DNA from: Devosia subaequoris
Lineage (GTDB): Bacteria; Pseudomonadota; Alphaproteobacteria; Rhizobiales; Devosiaceae
Direction of reading: 5' to 3'
NCBI RefSeq assembly: GCF_014197055.1
Contig: NZ_JACIEW010000009.1
Location: 62,001 to 126,000 of the forward strand
Length of the DNA stretch: 64,000 nt
The translations under genes and the position numbers were made by a program. A model generated the notes under the pieces. It was not told the origin of the DNA. It worked only from the letters and a program-made list of their open reading frames with translations, and did not search any database. Every line of letters starts with the position of its first letter. Positions within the stretch are counted from its first letter, which is position 1. Of this stretch, positions 35,741-45,107 are shown piece after piece.

Positions 35741-36748
35741 TTGTACCATTTCCAGGGATTCACCCAGGCCAAAGACCCTGACGCGCCTGAAACCAACGAA
35801 GACCGCATCGTGGCCATTCCCAATCGCCTTTATGCGGTGATCGACGGTGCGACCGATATCAGCGGCCTGCGCTATGACGATCGGTTGGGGCAGGGCGCCA
35901 CCGGCGGGTACCTTGCGGCCCAGGCCGTCGCCGAGGTACTCGCGACCGCGGCCGCCGGCCCGCTGACCCGCCTCCCTGATCCGACCGCGCTCGTCATCGA
36001 TCTCAATACCGCCATCGCCGCTACCTATCAGAGGCTTAGGATCGCCGGGTCGGACATACGGTCGGGACTGGCGCGCTTCCGCGCTGCCTTCTCGGCCGCT
36101 TTCGCAGTCGGCGACATGGTTCGCCTCGTGGCGCTTGGCGACTGCACTATCCGCGTCAACGGCAAGGTAGTGCTTGACCATCATTTTCCCGGTGACACGG
36201 TTCTGTCCAAGGCGCGTGCAGTGGCCTGGACCATGTTGCTGGAAAAGGGGTTGAGTGTGGCTGACATCCGCCCTATCGCCCGGCAGCTCATCGTCCAGGG
36301 GCCAACGTCCGCCACCCCGGTGCCCCAGCCCCTCACCGCGGTCGACCTCGCCGCCATTGTCGCCGCGGTCCGCCGCGACGGCCCCGTGCTTGAAGCTTGC
36401 GGCAATGACCTCGCCCTGGTCGACAAGATCCTTGCGGCTGGACTCGAAGGCATTCGTGCCAATCCGGAGACGTTTCATGCGTCTGCACTCGATGGGGTGA
36501 GCGACACCAGCAGTTCGGTCCGCGTGCTCGACCTGCCGCGGTCCGAGATTAATACGCTCGAACTTGCCACCGACGGCTATCCGGCCCTTCCCGATGCTAC
36601 CGGCATTGCAGCGTGGGAAGCCGCGCTCGCCGAGGCCGACCGAACCGACCCGGACCGCGTCGGCCCTCATGCGAGCACCAAGGGTCGCGTGGGCAAGAAT
36701 TTCGGAGATGACCGCAGCATCCTCTTCATATCCGCAGGAATCAACTGA
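35741..36748 (+). CDS. PPM/PP2C-type phosphatase encoded inside an ABC operon
   Basis: 335 residues from a TTG at 35741 with GGGGAGA upstream. The PP2C metal motifs are in order: NEDR (19-22), AVIDGATD (32-39), VALGDCTIRVNG (about 130), LATDGYPALP (about 275) and GDDRSILFIS at the C-terminus. All Asp ligands for two metal ions appear present, so it should be active. No membrane or sensor domain is fused. PP2C enzymes normally act on phosphoproteins. Its place between an ABC binding protein and ATPase, under an amino-sugar operator, suggests either a regulatory role or hydrolysis of a phosphorylated solute. Confidence 0.78.
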   Translation: MYHFQGFTQAKDPDAPETNEDRIVAIPNRLYAVIDGATDISGLRYDDRLGQGATGGYLAAQAVAEVLATAAAGPLTRLPDPTALVIDLNTAIAATYQRLRIAGSDIRSGLARFRAAFSAAFAVGDMVRLVALGDCTIRVNGKVVLDHHFPGDTVLSKARAVAWTMLLEKGLSVADIRPIARQLIVQGPTSATPVPQPLTAVDLAAIVAAVRRDGPVLEACGNDLALVDKILAAGLEGIRANPETFHASALDGVSDTSSSVRVLDLPRSEINTLELATDGYPALPDATGIAAWEAALAEADRTDPDRVGPHASTKGRVGKNFGDDRSILFISAGIN

Positions 36749-37884
36749 TGGCCTCTTCTTCGCCGGCACCCGCCCGGCTTTCAGTGCGCGAGCTGACAAA
36801 AATCTTCGACACTCCCGATGGACCGGCGACGGCGGTTAAGGACGTCAGCTTCGACATCGCGCCGAACACGTTCTTCACCATGCTCGGGCCATCGGGCTGC
36901 GGGAAGACCACGACGCTGCGCATGATCGCGGGCCTCGAGTCCATTACGAGCGGTCAGATCCTGTTCAATGGCGAGGACTTCCGCCGCAAGAGCGCCTTCG
37001 AGCGCAATATCGGCATGGTGTTCCAGTCCTACGCGCTGTTTCCACACATGACGGTTTTCGAAAACGCAGCGTATGGGCTCAGGTTGCGCGGAGTCAACGA
37101 AGCGACGATGACGAAGCGGGTACACGAAACGCTGGCCATGCTCCGCCTAGACGGACTGGCCCAGCGCTACCCCGCGGATTTGTCGGGCGGCCAGCAGCAG
37201 CGCGTCTCGATCGGTCGTGCCCTGGTCTACCATCCCGGCATGCTGCTGCTTGACGAACCGCTGGCTAATCTCGATGCCAAGCTGCGCGTCGACATGCGCG
37301 ACGAAATTCGCCGCCTGCAGAAGGCACTGAACGTGATGGCGCTCTATGTGACCCACGACCAGGAAGAGGCCATGGCAATCTCCGATGTCATCGGGGTGTT
37401 CTCCAAGGGGCGGCTGATGCAGCTGGGCGCGCCCTATGACATCTATTCCGCGCCGATCTCGCTGTTCGTGGCTGATTTCATTGGCAAGGCCAACTTTTTC
37501 CCCGTCGATATTGAATCCCGCGACAACGGCCGGACGGCCGTGGTGGCGCTTGGCGGCAGCCGCTTTGCCGGAGTCAAGACGGTGACGGCGGCAAGCGATG
37601 AGGGTGACTGGTTCGTCAAGCCGCAAGCGGCGTTGATGATGAGCCGGCCTGAGCAGATGTGGCTCTCCTCAGCGGGCCAGCAGCTCGACAAGCCGGCCTT
37701 CGCCGGACGCGCGCTACGCATTCAGTTCCTGGGCAGTTTTGTGCGTTATCTGGTCGAGAGCAGCCAGGCACGTGGCGAGGTCATTGTCGACCTGCCGGCG
37801 TTCGCCGAAGGCGTGTCCGAGGGTGATGAGGTCCGGTTCGGGCTGGTCGGCCCGGGCCTCGTGTTTGAGGAGGGCAGCCGGTGA
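36748..37884 (+). CDS. ABC-transporter ATPase, Fe3+/phosphonate/polyamine type
   Basis: 378 residues; the ATG shares one base with the phosphatase stop (TGATG). Walker A GPSGCGKTT, signature LSGGQQQRVSIGRAL, Walker B MLLLDEPLANLD and switch VTHDQEEAMAI are intact. The C-terminal TOBE-like extension (about 260-378) includes MSRPEQMWL and the FLGSFVRYLVE element typical of FbpC/PotA/PhnT-like subunits. It energises the two-module permease encoded next. Confidence 0.9.
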   Translation: MASSSPAPARLSVRELTKIFDTPDGPATAVKDVSFDIAPNTFFTMLGPSGCGKTTTLRMIAGLESITSGQILFNGEDFRRKSAFERNIGMVFQSYALFPHMTVFENAAYGLRLRGVNEATMTKRVHETLAMLRLDGLAQRYPADLSGGQQQRVSIGRALVYHPGMLLLDEPLANLDAKLRVDMRDEIRRLQKALNVMALYVTHDQEEAMAISDVIGVFSKGRLMQLGAPYDIYSAPISLFVADFIGKANFFPVDIESRDNGRTAVVALGGSRFAGVKTVTAASDEGDWFVKPQAALMMSRPEQMWLSSAGQQLDKPAFAGRALRIQFLGSFVRYLVESSQARGEVIVDLPAFAEGVSEGDEVRFGLVGPGLVFEEGSR

Positions 37885-39584
37885 GCGAGCTTATAGCAAC
37901 AGCCATGGCGCCAGCCGCCCGGCGGCGCTTGAACATCGCACCTTATGTGGCCGGGGGAGTAACCATCTTTGTGCTGGTCGCGTTCCTTCTGTACCCCATC
38001 GGCACCACGATGCTGAACAGCTTCGCGCCTGCGGGCGAAGCATTCAACGTGCTCAATGCGACCCTTGAGAACTTCTCACGCTTCTTTAGCTCGTCCATGT
38101 ACCAGCAGGCCCTGTTGAACACGATCTTCATCGGCGGGATGGTGACCGTGCTCGCAACGGCAGTGGCCGTGCCCGCCGCCTATTTCGTTGCGAGGGTGCA
38201 GATACCGTTCAAGCCGCTGATCCTGTCGCTGTCGATCATTCCACTCATCTCGCCACCCTTCATCGGCGCTTATTCCTGGGTGGTGCTGTTCGGCCGCAGC
38301 GGCATCGTTTCGCAATACCTGAACCAGTGGTTTGGTATCCAAATGCCGCCGGTTTACGGGTATTTCGGCGTTATCCTGTCCATGGTTCTGTCGAACTTCA
38401 CCTATGTTTTCCTATTCGTGCAGGGGGCGCTGACAGCGGTCGATCCGCATCTGGAGGAGAGCGCCCGTGTAATGGGCGCGTCGCGCTGGCGCGTGCTGCG
38501 CACGGTGGTTCTGCCGCTGGCCATCCCGCCGATGCTGGCCGGGGCCATGATCGTTCTCATCGAGGCTCTCGGCGAGTTCGGCGCGCCGGCGGTGCTGGGC
38601 GGGGAAATGTATGTGCTCTCTACGCTGATGTATTTCCAGATACACGGCTTCTTTAATCTCAATGCGGCGTCGGCCATTGCACTAGTCAACGTGCTGATCA
38701 CCCTCGCGGCCATCCTGTTCCTGATCCGGGTCAACAAGAAGCGCCGCTTCGTGACGGTCGGCAGCACCACGCGCAGGGCGGCGCTGCAGACCGGCCGAGG
38801 CATCCGCATAATTGCCAACTGTTATGTATGGGGATTGCTGGCACTAGCCCTGCTGCCTCAACTGGTGGTGGTGTTCACCTCGTTTGCCGAGAAGTGGCCG
38901 GGCACTCTTTGGCCCACCCAGTATGGCTGGGGCAACTATCAGTATGTGTTCACCCGCGTCGTCGAACCGCTTCAGAATAGCCTGATCCTTGCGGCGGTGG
39001 CGACCGTGGCCTGCGTCGTCTTCGGAACGCTCACCGGCTATGTCGCCGAGCGCAAGACGTTCTTCGGCAAATGGGCGCTGGACCTCACCATCATGTTGCC
39101 TTTCATCCTGCCGGGCATTGTCACCGGGGTGGCGCTGCTGGTTACATACAACAGCGGTCCGATCGCACTGACAGGCACCGCCCTGATCATCGTGATCGGC
39201 TATTTCGTGCGCCGGATCGCCTATATCTACCGCTCGGTAGTGGCGGCAGTGACCCAGATCGACCTCAAGATGGAGGAAGCCTCCACCGTTGCCGGTGCGA
39301 CTTGGGGCACTACGATGCGAAAAGTTACCATTCCCCTGATCGCCCCCGGGATTCTTGCCGGTGCGATCATCGTTTTCACCACGCTCATTTCGGAAATGAG
39401 CACCACGGTGATGCTCTACTCCGCGCGATGGAAGACTATCTCAATCGCTATCTATGAACGTCTGGAAAGTCAGGAGATCTCGGCCGCCGCCGCCATCGGC
39501 TCGATCACCATCTTGGTCACGCTGATCCTGGTGCTTGCTGCCACGCGGATAATCGGAAAGTCCATGTCAGAACTCTTCTCTTGA
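37881..39584 (+). CDS. Two-module ABC permease (FbpB/PhnU2-like)
   Basis: 567 residues made of two homologous six-helix permease units in one chain. Each unit carries an EAA-type loop: EESARVMGASRWRVLRTVVLP (about 193) and EEASTVAGATWGTTMRKVTIP (about 465). A single chain can therefore form the whole channel. This architecture is known for ferric-ion and putative 2-aminoethylphosphonate importers. It overlaps the ATPase gene by four bases and ends the operon. Confidence 0.9.
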   Translation: MSELIATAMAPAARRRLNIAPYVAGGVTIFVLVAFLLYPIGTTMLNSFAPAGEAFNVLNATLENFSRFFSSSMYQQALLNTIFIGGMVTVLATAVAVPAAYFVARVQIPFKPLILSLSIIPLISPPFIGAYSWVVLFGRSGIVSQYLNQWFGIQMPPVYGYFGVILSMVLSNFTYVFLFVQGALTAVDPHLEESARVMGASRWRVLRTVVLPLAIPPMLAGAMIVLIEALGEFGAPAVLGGEMYVLSTLMYFQIHGFFNLNAASAIALVNVLITLAAILFLIRVNKKRRFVTVGSTTRRAALQTGRGIRIIANCYVWGLLALALLPQLVVVFTSFAEKWPGTLWPTQYGWGNYQYVFTRVVEPLQNSLILAAVATVACVVFGTLTGYVAERKTFFGKWALDLTIMLPFILPGIVTGVALLVTYNSGPIALTGTALIIVIGYFVRRIAYIYRSVVAAVTQIDLKMEEASTVAGATWGTTMRKVTIPLIAPGILAGAIIVFTTLISEMSTTVMLYSARWKTISIAIYERLESQEISAAAAIGSITILVTLILVLAATRIIGKSMSELFS

Positions 39585-39599
39585 GCGTAGTCGGCGATT

Positions 39600-40110
39600 C
39601 TGGCCGTAGTTTGCGGACAGTGCATCAGTCTAGGTCGCAGCTCTTGCGTGCGCCTTGCCAAGTCGGCGGCGCCCGAGGCTGGCACCAAGCAGCTAGGGTC
39701 TCGATGATGACAATTGTGCCGCCGCATCAGGACAAGACGGGTGCGCGTCTGAATTCTCGGTGGTCGGCGGTTCGGTTGTCGTCGGCGCCACCCCCAGCAT
39801 GACGCGGGAATAGGGTGCGGCAGTCCTTGCGGGCGGAGCTGGCGAGTCGGACAATGTGCCGGATACGGTGGAACCCACGCGGCAGTACGTGGATCAGGAA
39901 GCGGCGGATGAACTCGTCGGCGGTCATGACCTGCTTACGAGCGAGGCCGCACGGCTGTATTCCTTGTATCAATAGTTTACTGTGATCCCATCGAAGGCGA
40001 TAAGCCATTAAGAAGTGACCCAGCAGGTTGGGATATTTCCACCGAGATTTGACCCATCTCCAGATGGTGGCAGACACCGGAATTGCCGCAATTGGCCAGA
40101 ACACTTGTTT
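39600..40110 (-). mobile_element. Decayed IS91-family transposase remnant
   Basis: Minus-strand fragments match the conserved end of IS91-type transposases: KQVMTADEFIRRFLIHVLPR followed by GFHRIRHIVRLASSARKDC, and further on CGGTIVIIETL after a stop, the relic of the final Cys-rich motif. The catalytic Tyr region and both ends are missing. The rest of 39585-40448 (about 860 bases between operons) shows no gene; a 40028-40243 frame reading CFLEVALKAGGQNQS is not recognised. Confidence 0.72.
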
Positions 40111-40448
40111 CCTAGAAGTCGCATTAAAGGCAGGAGGCCAAAATCAGTCGAGCGGCATGGCGCCCCGAAACGGTCATCCGGTTAGACCTGAAGACGTCCC
40201 GAAAGTTGCCCTTCTTCTTTGCTCAAGCGTCGCCCTTGCCTAGCTCCCAAAAGGGGCTCGTACGGTGCGCTCCGCCAGGTACGTCCCGGAAGTCGATGGA
40301 GGCAATTTCGGAGCAACGGCCCTGCCATACATACTCTCACCCTTTCTCCGAGTGCTCTGCAGGATCAGCAGGACGCGGAGGTAGCTCCCGAATGTCTGGC
40401 GCGAACCCGCCATTTATGGACCGCTTGACTCAATCCAACGTTTAATGA

Positions 40449-40473
40449 TTAGTTCGGTTAGTGACCGAACTAA
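40449..40473. promoter_or_regulatory. Operator of the ROK-regulated operon
   Basis: A perfect 10-bp inverted repeat, TTAGTTCGGT (40449-40458) and ACCGAACTAA (40464-40473), with five bases between. It ends 13 bases before the ROK gene start and resembles sites of ROK repressors. Autoregulation of the whole operon is the simplest reading. Confidence 0.75.
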
Positions 40474-40486
40474 ATAAGGCGCCGAT

Positions 40487-41701
40487 GTGAGCCAGGCCAT
40501 TCGTATCTCGCGACAGTTTTCCCTTCGCTCTGTCATGGAGGCGATCGTGCAGGGCGGCTCGGTGTCGCGTGCTTCGCTGTCCAAGCAGACGGGCCTGTCC
40601 AAGCAAACCATTTCGGAAATCATGCGCCAGCTCCAAGACGAAGGCTGGGTGCAGGAGACCGGCCGCACCAGCGGACATGTTGGGCGCACGGCGGTCACAT
40701 ATGAATTGGTGCCCTCGGCCGCCTATATCGCAGCGGTTGATCTGGGTGGCACTAAGGTGCGGGTTGCCATTTGCGATCTGTCCAGCCACGTGCTGGCGGA
40801 AGTGACCGAGCCGACCCGTGCGGCTGGTGGGCTGGCCGTGGTCGAGCAGATTGCTCAGCTTTGCTGGCAGGCGGCGGATAAAGGCGGGGTGCCGCGCGAC
40901 AAGCTGCGCATTGCGGTCGTGGGCGCTCCCGGGGCCCCGCAGCCAGAGACGGGGCGCGTGCTGCTGGCGCCCAATATTGCCGGTTTCGATCAGATGGACG
41001 TTGCCGGGGCACTGGAATCTGCCCTCGGATTCGAGGCCATGCTTGAAAACGACGTCAATCTGGCAGTGCTTGGCGAGAGCTGGCTGGGCGTCGGTCAGGG
41101 TGTCGACGATCTGGCCTTCATTGCCCTGGGCACTGGCGTTGGCAGCGGCTTGATGTTGAACGGACAATTGGTGCGGGGCGCCGGCAATGCTGCTGGTGAG
41201 CTGGGCTTTCTGCCTTTCGGTGCCGATCCGTATGAAGCGGAATCACTGCGGGCGGGCGCGTTCGAGCGTGTCGTTGCCTCCCATGGCATCATCGGGCGCT
41301 ACCGCGATGCCGTGGGGCACGACGCCACCGTCCCGGCGATTTTCGAAAAGGCCAATGCCGGTGATGCTGACGCGATCAAGGTGCTCGATGATACGGCGCG
41401 CTATCTTGCGCGGGGTATCGGCGCCATGGCCGCCATGGCCAATCCGCAAAAGGTCATTCTGGGGGGCTCCATTGGGTCGCGGCCTGAACTGGTCGAGCGG
41501 ATCCGCCACGTATTGCCGCTCTGCTTTCCCTATCCCGTCGAGGTCGAGGCGAGCGTTCTGGGCAATCACGCGGCCCTGGTTGGCGCTGCGGCCATCGGGC
41601 TGAGCCATCTGCACAATACGCTGTTCGGCACGGAAACGCCGGAAGCCCGCATCTCGCTGCCGCCCGCCAACGCTGCGTTGATGCGCGAGGTGCTCAAATG
41701 A
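40487..41701 (+). CDS. ROK-family transcriptional regulator
   Basis: 404 residues from a GTG at 40487. The N-terminal winged HTH is AIVQGGSVSRASLSKQTGLS (about 21-40) followed by TISEIMRQLQDEGWVQE. The ROK sugar domain has DLGGTKVRVAICDL (about 87-100), GAPGAPQPETG, ENDVNLAVLGE and GTGVGSGLMLNGQLVRGAGN. The usual ROK Cys-rich zinc motif after AGELG is not seen. Such proteins are sugar-responsive repressors, some with vestigial kinase domains. It is first in a six-gene operon and joined to the M20 gene by an ATGA overlap. Confidence 0.9.
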   Translation: MSQAIRISRQFSLRSVMEAIVQGGSVSRASLSKQTGLSKQTISEIMRQLQDEGWVQETGRTSGHVGRTAVTYELVPSAAYIAAVDLGGTKVRVAICDLSSHVLAEVTEPTRAAGGLAVVEQIAQLCWQAADKGGVPRDKLRIAVVGAPGAPQPETGRVLLAPNIAGFDQMDVAGALESALGFEAMLENDVNLAVLGESWLGVGQGVDDLAFIALGTGVGSGLMLNGQLVRGAGNAAGELGFLPFGADPYEAESLRAGAFERVVASHGIIGRYRDAVGHDATVPAIFEKANAGDADAIKVLDDTARYLARGIGAMAAMANPQKVILGGSIGSRPELVERIRHVLPLCFPYPVEVEASVLGNHAALVGAAAIGLSHLHNTLFGTETPEARISLPPANAALMREVLK

Positions 41702-42957
41702 GTGAAACCCTGCACAATCGGCTGCTGGCCGCACTGGATCGAGACGAGGCCATTGGCCTGTTGCGCGGTGCCATTGGCTGCAACAGCGTTACCGGCGATG
41801 AGGTCACCATGGTGGCCTATCTCGATCGGCAGATGCGCAGCCGCGGCCTTGAGGATGTCGAGATCGCAGAATTCCTCCCCGGGCGGCCTAATATCTGGGG
41901 ACGCCGCAAGGGTTCGGGTGGCGGCAGGCGCCTGCAATTTATCGGTCACACCGATACGGTGCATGTCGAGGGCTGGCGCGAGCACTGGGCGGGTGATGAA
42001 CGCGAGGATCCGTTCGGCGCCCCAATCATTGATGGTGAAATCTGGGGGCGCGGTGCGGGTGACCTCAAGGCCGGCATCTGCGCGAGCCTGGCGGCGATAA
42101 GCCTGCTCGACCGGGCCGGCATCCGGCTCAAGGGCGATGTGGATTTCGCTTTTGTCGGCGACGAGGAAAGCGGCGAGCCGGGCAGTGGGGTGTCCGCGGG
42201 GGTCAAGGCGCATGTGGCACGTATCGCGGCGGGCAGACTGCCGCGCCCGGACTTCGTGGTCTATACAGAGCCCACGCGGCTGGCAGTCTATCCAGCGCAA
42301 ATCGGCTTTTTCATCGCCGACATCACCATTACCGGCAAGTCGGCCTATTTCGGCGTGCCCGAACTGGGACGTGATGCGCTCAAGGCGAGCCACAAGGTGA
42401 TGAGTGCGCTCTGGGCGCATTCGGAAGAAGTGTCTGCGCGTGCGGAGCATGCCCTGGTAGGCAAGGGCTTCCTGCTCATCACCACACTCAATGGTGGTGG
42501 TTTCATTGCCGTTCCCGAGCGCTGCACGCTGTCTCTGATCCGCAAGCTGCTGCCAGGCGAGAGCCTGGATGCGGCGGCCCGGGAACTGGAAGAGGTCATT
42601 CGTGGTGCGGTGACCGACCCTGATATTGCCGTCGAAATCGCCTATCCGGCCGGGCGCGATCACGCCCTGGGCGGCACCGCAGCAGAGATCGATCTGGATC
42701 ATTCGGCCCTTGCAATGCTGCAAGAGAGCGTCGGGCAGGCCATGCCCGGACGAGGGGGTGCCGAGGGGGCGCCGTTCTGGTCGGAGACTCCGTTCTTCGT
42801 GAACGGGCTGGGCATTCCCGCCGTCTATTGCGCGCCGGGGGATATTCGCAATTGCCACACATTCGAGGAGCGCGTCAGCGTCGAGGAATATCTCGCCGGG
42901 GTCGTGGCCTTTGCCGGTTTCATCGCCCGCTATTGCGGGGTGGAAGACGAAAACTAG
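41698..42957 (+). CDS. M20-family metallohydrolase (ArgE/DapE-like deacylase or peptidase)
   Basis: 419 residues. Zinc-site signatures are FIGHTDTVHVEG (about 80-91), WGRGAGDLKAGICASLAA (about 115-132), the general base in GDEESGEPGSG (about 157) and TEPTRLAVYPAQIGF; a lid domain is inserted in the middle. The family hydrolyses N-acyl amino acids, dipeptides or N-acyl compounds. In an operon with a sugar-type ABC importer and a PLP racemase-like protein it may deacylate an imported amino compound. Exact substrate unknown. Confidence 0.87.
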   Translation: MSETLHNRLLAALDRDEAIGLLRGAIGCNSVTGDEVTMVAYLDRQMRSRGLEDVEIAEFLPGRPNIWGRRKGSGGGRRLQFIGHTDTVHVEGWREHWAGDEREDPFGAPIIDGEIWGRGAGDLKAGICASLAAISLLDRAGIRLKGDVDFAFVGDEESGEPGSGVSAGVKAHVARIAAGRLPRPDFVVYTEPTRLAVYPAQIGFFIADITITGKSAYFGVPELGRDALKASHKVMSALWAHSEEVSARAEHALVGKGFLLITTLNGGGFIAVPERCTLSLIRKLLPGESLDAAARELEEVIRGAVTDPDIAVEIAYPAGRDHALGGTAAEIDLDHSALAMLQESVGQAMPGRGGAEGAPFWSETPFFVNGLGIPAVYCAPGDIRNCHTFEERVSVEEYLAGVVAFAGFIARYCGVEDEN

Positions 42958-42985
42958 GGAATTTTCAATCAAGGGAGATATGAAG

Positions 42986-44044
42986 ATGAAAACCACGACA
43001 AAACTGGCGACGGCCCTGCTGGCCGCAACGCTGCTCCATCCGGTTGCTGGCTTTGCCCAGACCGTGGGGCCGAATGGCGAAAGTGCCACTCCGTCCTCCG
43101 ACGTTGTCCTTAGCGATGAGGACATCGCGGCCCTTGCGGGGCAGGGCTACAAGGCGGCACTGCTCTGGCACACCTCGTCGGATTTCATCAATGCGGTCTC
43201 AGCCGGCGCCAATGATGAATTTGCGCGTGCGGGTGTCGACGTGGTCGTGACCACCGATGCCGGTTTCGACGCCGCCAAGCAGCGCTCGGACATCGAGACG
43301 GCCCTATCGGCCGGCCCCAATGTCATCCTGTCGCTGCCGCTTGATCCCGTGACTTCGGCTGCTGCCTTCAGGGAAGCGGTCGAGACGGATGTGGAACTGG
43401 TGTTCCTCTCCAACCTGCCGGCCGACTATGTGCATGGCACGGACTATGCCGCCATCGTCACCGACGATCTGTTCCAGATGGGCAAACAGGCGGCCGACGT
43501 GCTGGCCGAGGCCATTGGGGGCGAAGGCGAGGTGGGCTATATCTTCCACGATGCCAGCTATTACGTGACCAACCAGCGCGATCAGGCGTTCAAGACGACG
43601 ATCGAGACCGACTATCCCGATATTTCGATTGTCGCCGAGCAGGGCATTTCCGATCCGGCGCGTGCCGAGGAACTGGCCAGCGCCATGCTGCTGCAGAACC
43701 CCGAGCTCGATGGCATCTATGTGACCTGGGCCGAACCGGCCGATGGGGTACTGGCCGCGCTGCGCGGTGCCGGCAATAGCGAAACCAAGGTCGTCACGCT
43801 CGATCTTTCCGAGCCTATTGCGCTCGACATGGTGCGCGGTGGCAATGTCGCTGGTATCGTGGCTGATGAGGCCTATGAGCTGGGCCGCGCCATGGCTGCG
43901 GTGGGTCTCAAGGCGCTGCTGGGCCAGGAAACTCCGGCTTTTGTGGTGGCGCCCGCGCTGACCGTCACGGCGGACAATGTCGCTGAAGGCTGGCAGCAGT
44001 CGTTGCACCGTGACGCACCGGCTTCGGTTTTGGCCGCACAGTAA
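42986..44044 (+). CDS. Ribose-type ABC substrate-binding protein
   Basis: 352 residues from the ATG at 42986, which gives the better eight-base spacing from GGGAG than the ATG at 42980. The signal peptide ends AGFAQT. The mature protein has the type-1 periplasmic fold of RbsB-like proteins: YKAALLWHTSSDFINAVSAG, AAKQRSDIETALSAGPNVIL, DGIYVTWAEPADGVLAAL and VVTLDLSEPIALDMVRGG. The ligand is not predictable. Confidence 0.88.
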   Translation: MKTTTKLATALLAATLLHPVAGFAQTVGPNGESATPSSDVVLSDEDIAALAGQGYKAALLWHTSSDFINAVSAGANDEFARAGVDVVVTTDAGFDAAKQRSDIETALSAGPNVILSLPLDPVTSAAAFREAVETDVELVFLSNLPADYVHGTDYAAIVTDDLFQMGKQAADVLAEAIGGEGEVGYIFHDASYYVTNQRDQAFKTTIETDYPDISIVAEQGISDPARAEELASAMLLQNPELDGIYVTWAEPADGVLAALRGAGNSETKVVTLDLSEPIALDMVRGGNVAGIVADEAYELGRAMAAVGLKALLGQETPAFVVAPALTVTADNVAEGWQQSLHRDAPASVLAAQ

Positions 44045-44052
44045 TCCCTCCC

Positions 44053-44080
44053 GGGGCGGGGGCAATGGTGCTCCCGCCTC
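44053..44080 (+). other. Strong stem-loop after the binding-protein gene (ROK operon)
   Basis: GGGGCGGGGGCA (44053-44064) pairs with TGCTCCCGCCTC (44069-44080): 12 bp with two G-T pairs and loop ATGG. It lies nine bases after the stop and before the permease gene. No T-run. Confidence 0.65.
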
Positions 44081-44104
44081 AACCCTGATCTTCACGAGGC
44101 CGCT

Positions 44105-45097
44105 ATGACCGCGCCCCAGTCCGCCGCTCCTACGACAACTTCGCTCTTGGCTCGCCTGTCCGGCGCCAATCTGCAGCAATATGTCGTCTATGTCGGTTTT
44201 CTGGCCATTTTCCTGTTCTTTGCGGTGGTGCTGCGCGACAGCGGCTTCCTGACCCAGAGAAACCTGATCAACATCATCCTGCAGACCGCGCCGGTGACGA
44301 TCATGGCTATCGGGCTGGTCTTTGCCCTGTCGGCCGGCGAGATCGACCTTTCGATCGGCTCAACTGTTGCCGTTTCGGCGCTTGGCGGGGCGATGGCGAT
44401 GGCGGCATTTCCGCAGGCGGCGCTGCTCGCCGGGATTGGCGCCGGGCTGGGCATGGGGCTACTGGTCGGGCTGGTCAATGGGGCGCTGGTCGCCTATCTG
44501 CGGTTGCCCTCGTTCCTCGTGACGCTGGCCACCATGGGACTGTTTGCCGGCGTGGCGCGCTCGCTGACGCAATTGCGCTCGATACCGGTCACCGACCCCG
44601 TGTTTACGGGCCTGTTCGGTTCGGGAAATCTGTTCGGCATTCCATCACTGGTCATTTGGACAATCGCGGCGGTTGCCATCGGCCACTTCATCTTCCGGCA
44701 AACCAAATATGGCGCGCACGTGCTGGCGACGGGTGACAATGCGCGGGCGGCCATGGTCACCGGCATCAAGGTGCCGCGCGTCCGGCTCTCGGTGTTCCTG
44801 ATCAGCGGCGCCATGGCCGGCCTGGCCGGGCTGCTCTATTCGGGGCGGCTGCAGGCGGCGAAATATACGTTGGGCGAAACCGATCTGATGACGGTGATTG
44901 CCGCGGTGATTGTCGGCGGCACGCTGCTCCATGGTGGAAAGGGCTCTATCATCGGGGCGCTGGTGGGCTCGCTGATGATGGGCATGCTCAATAATGGGCT
45001 GATCCTGATGGGGCTCTCCGTCTCCGACCAGATGATCGTACGCGGTCTCATCATCCTCATCGCCGTTGCGGTCTCGCTGCGCGAAACCTCCCGCTAG
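44105..45097 (+). CDS. Ribose-type ABC permease (RbsC-like)
   Basis: 330 residues and 8-10 hydrophobic helices. Family features are NIILQTAPVTIMAIGLVFAL, LSAGEIDLSIGSTVA (the conserved G-x-IDLS-x-G box, about 80-93), ALVAYLRLPSFLVTLATMG, GDNARAAMVTGIKV and VIVGGTLLHGGKGSIIGALVG. It acts as a homodimer with the adjacent binding protein and the ATPase encoded two genes on. Starts 61 bases after the binding-protein stop. Confidence 0.92.
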   Translation: MTAPQSAAPTTTSLLARLSGANLQQYVVYVGFLAIFLFFAVVLRDSGFLTQRNLINIILQTAPVTIMAIGLVFALSAGEIDLSIGSTVAVSALGGAMAMAAFPQAALLAGIGAGLGMGLLVGLVNGALVAYLRLPSFLVTLATMGLFAGVARSLTQLRSIPVTDPVFTGLFGSGNLFGIPSLVIWTIAAVAIGHFIFRQTKYGAHVLATGDNARAAMVTGIKVPRVRLSVFLISGAMAGLAGLLYSGRLQAAKYTLGETDLMTVIAAVIVGGTLLHGGKGSIIGALVGSLMMGMLNNGLILMGLSVSDQMIVRGLIILIAVAVSLRETSR

Positions 45098-45107
45098 GAG
45101 TTCAACC

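Noticed and set aside
35714-36799. 361-aa minus-strand frame opposite the phosphatase gene
   Set aside because: Antisense of a clear PP2C gene; His/Arg/Gly-rich composition typical of shadow frames in high-GC DNA.
41566-43125. 519-aa minus-strand frame opposite the M20 gene
   Set aside because: A long frame arising from high GC; the plus strand carries intact zinc-hydrolase motifs and ATGA coupling.
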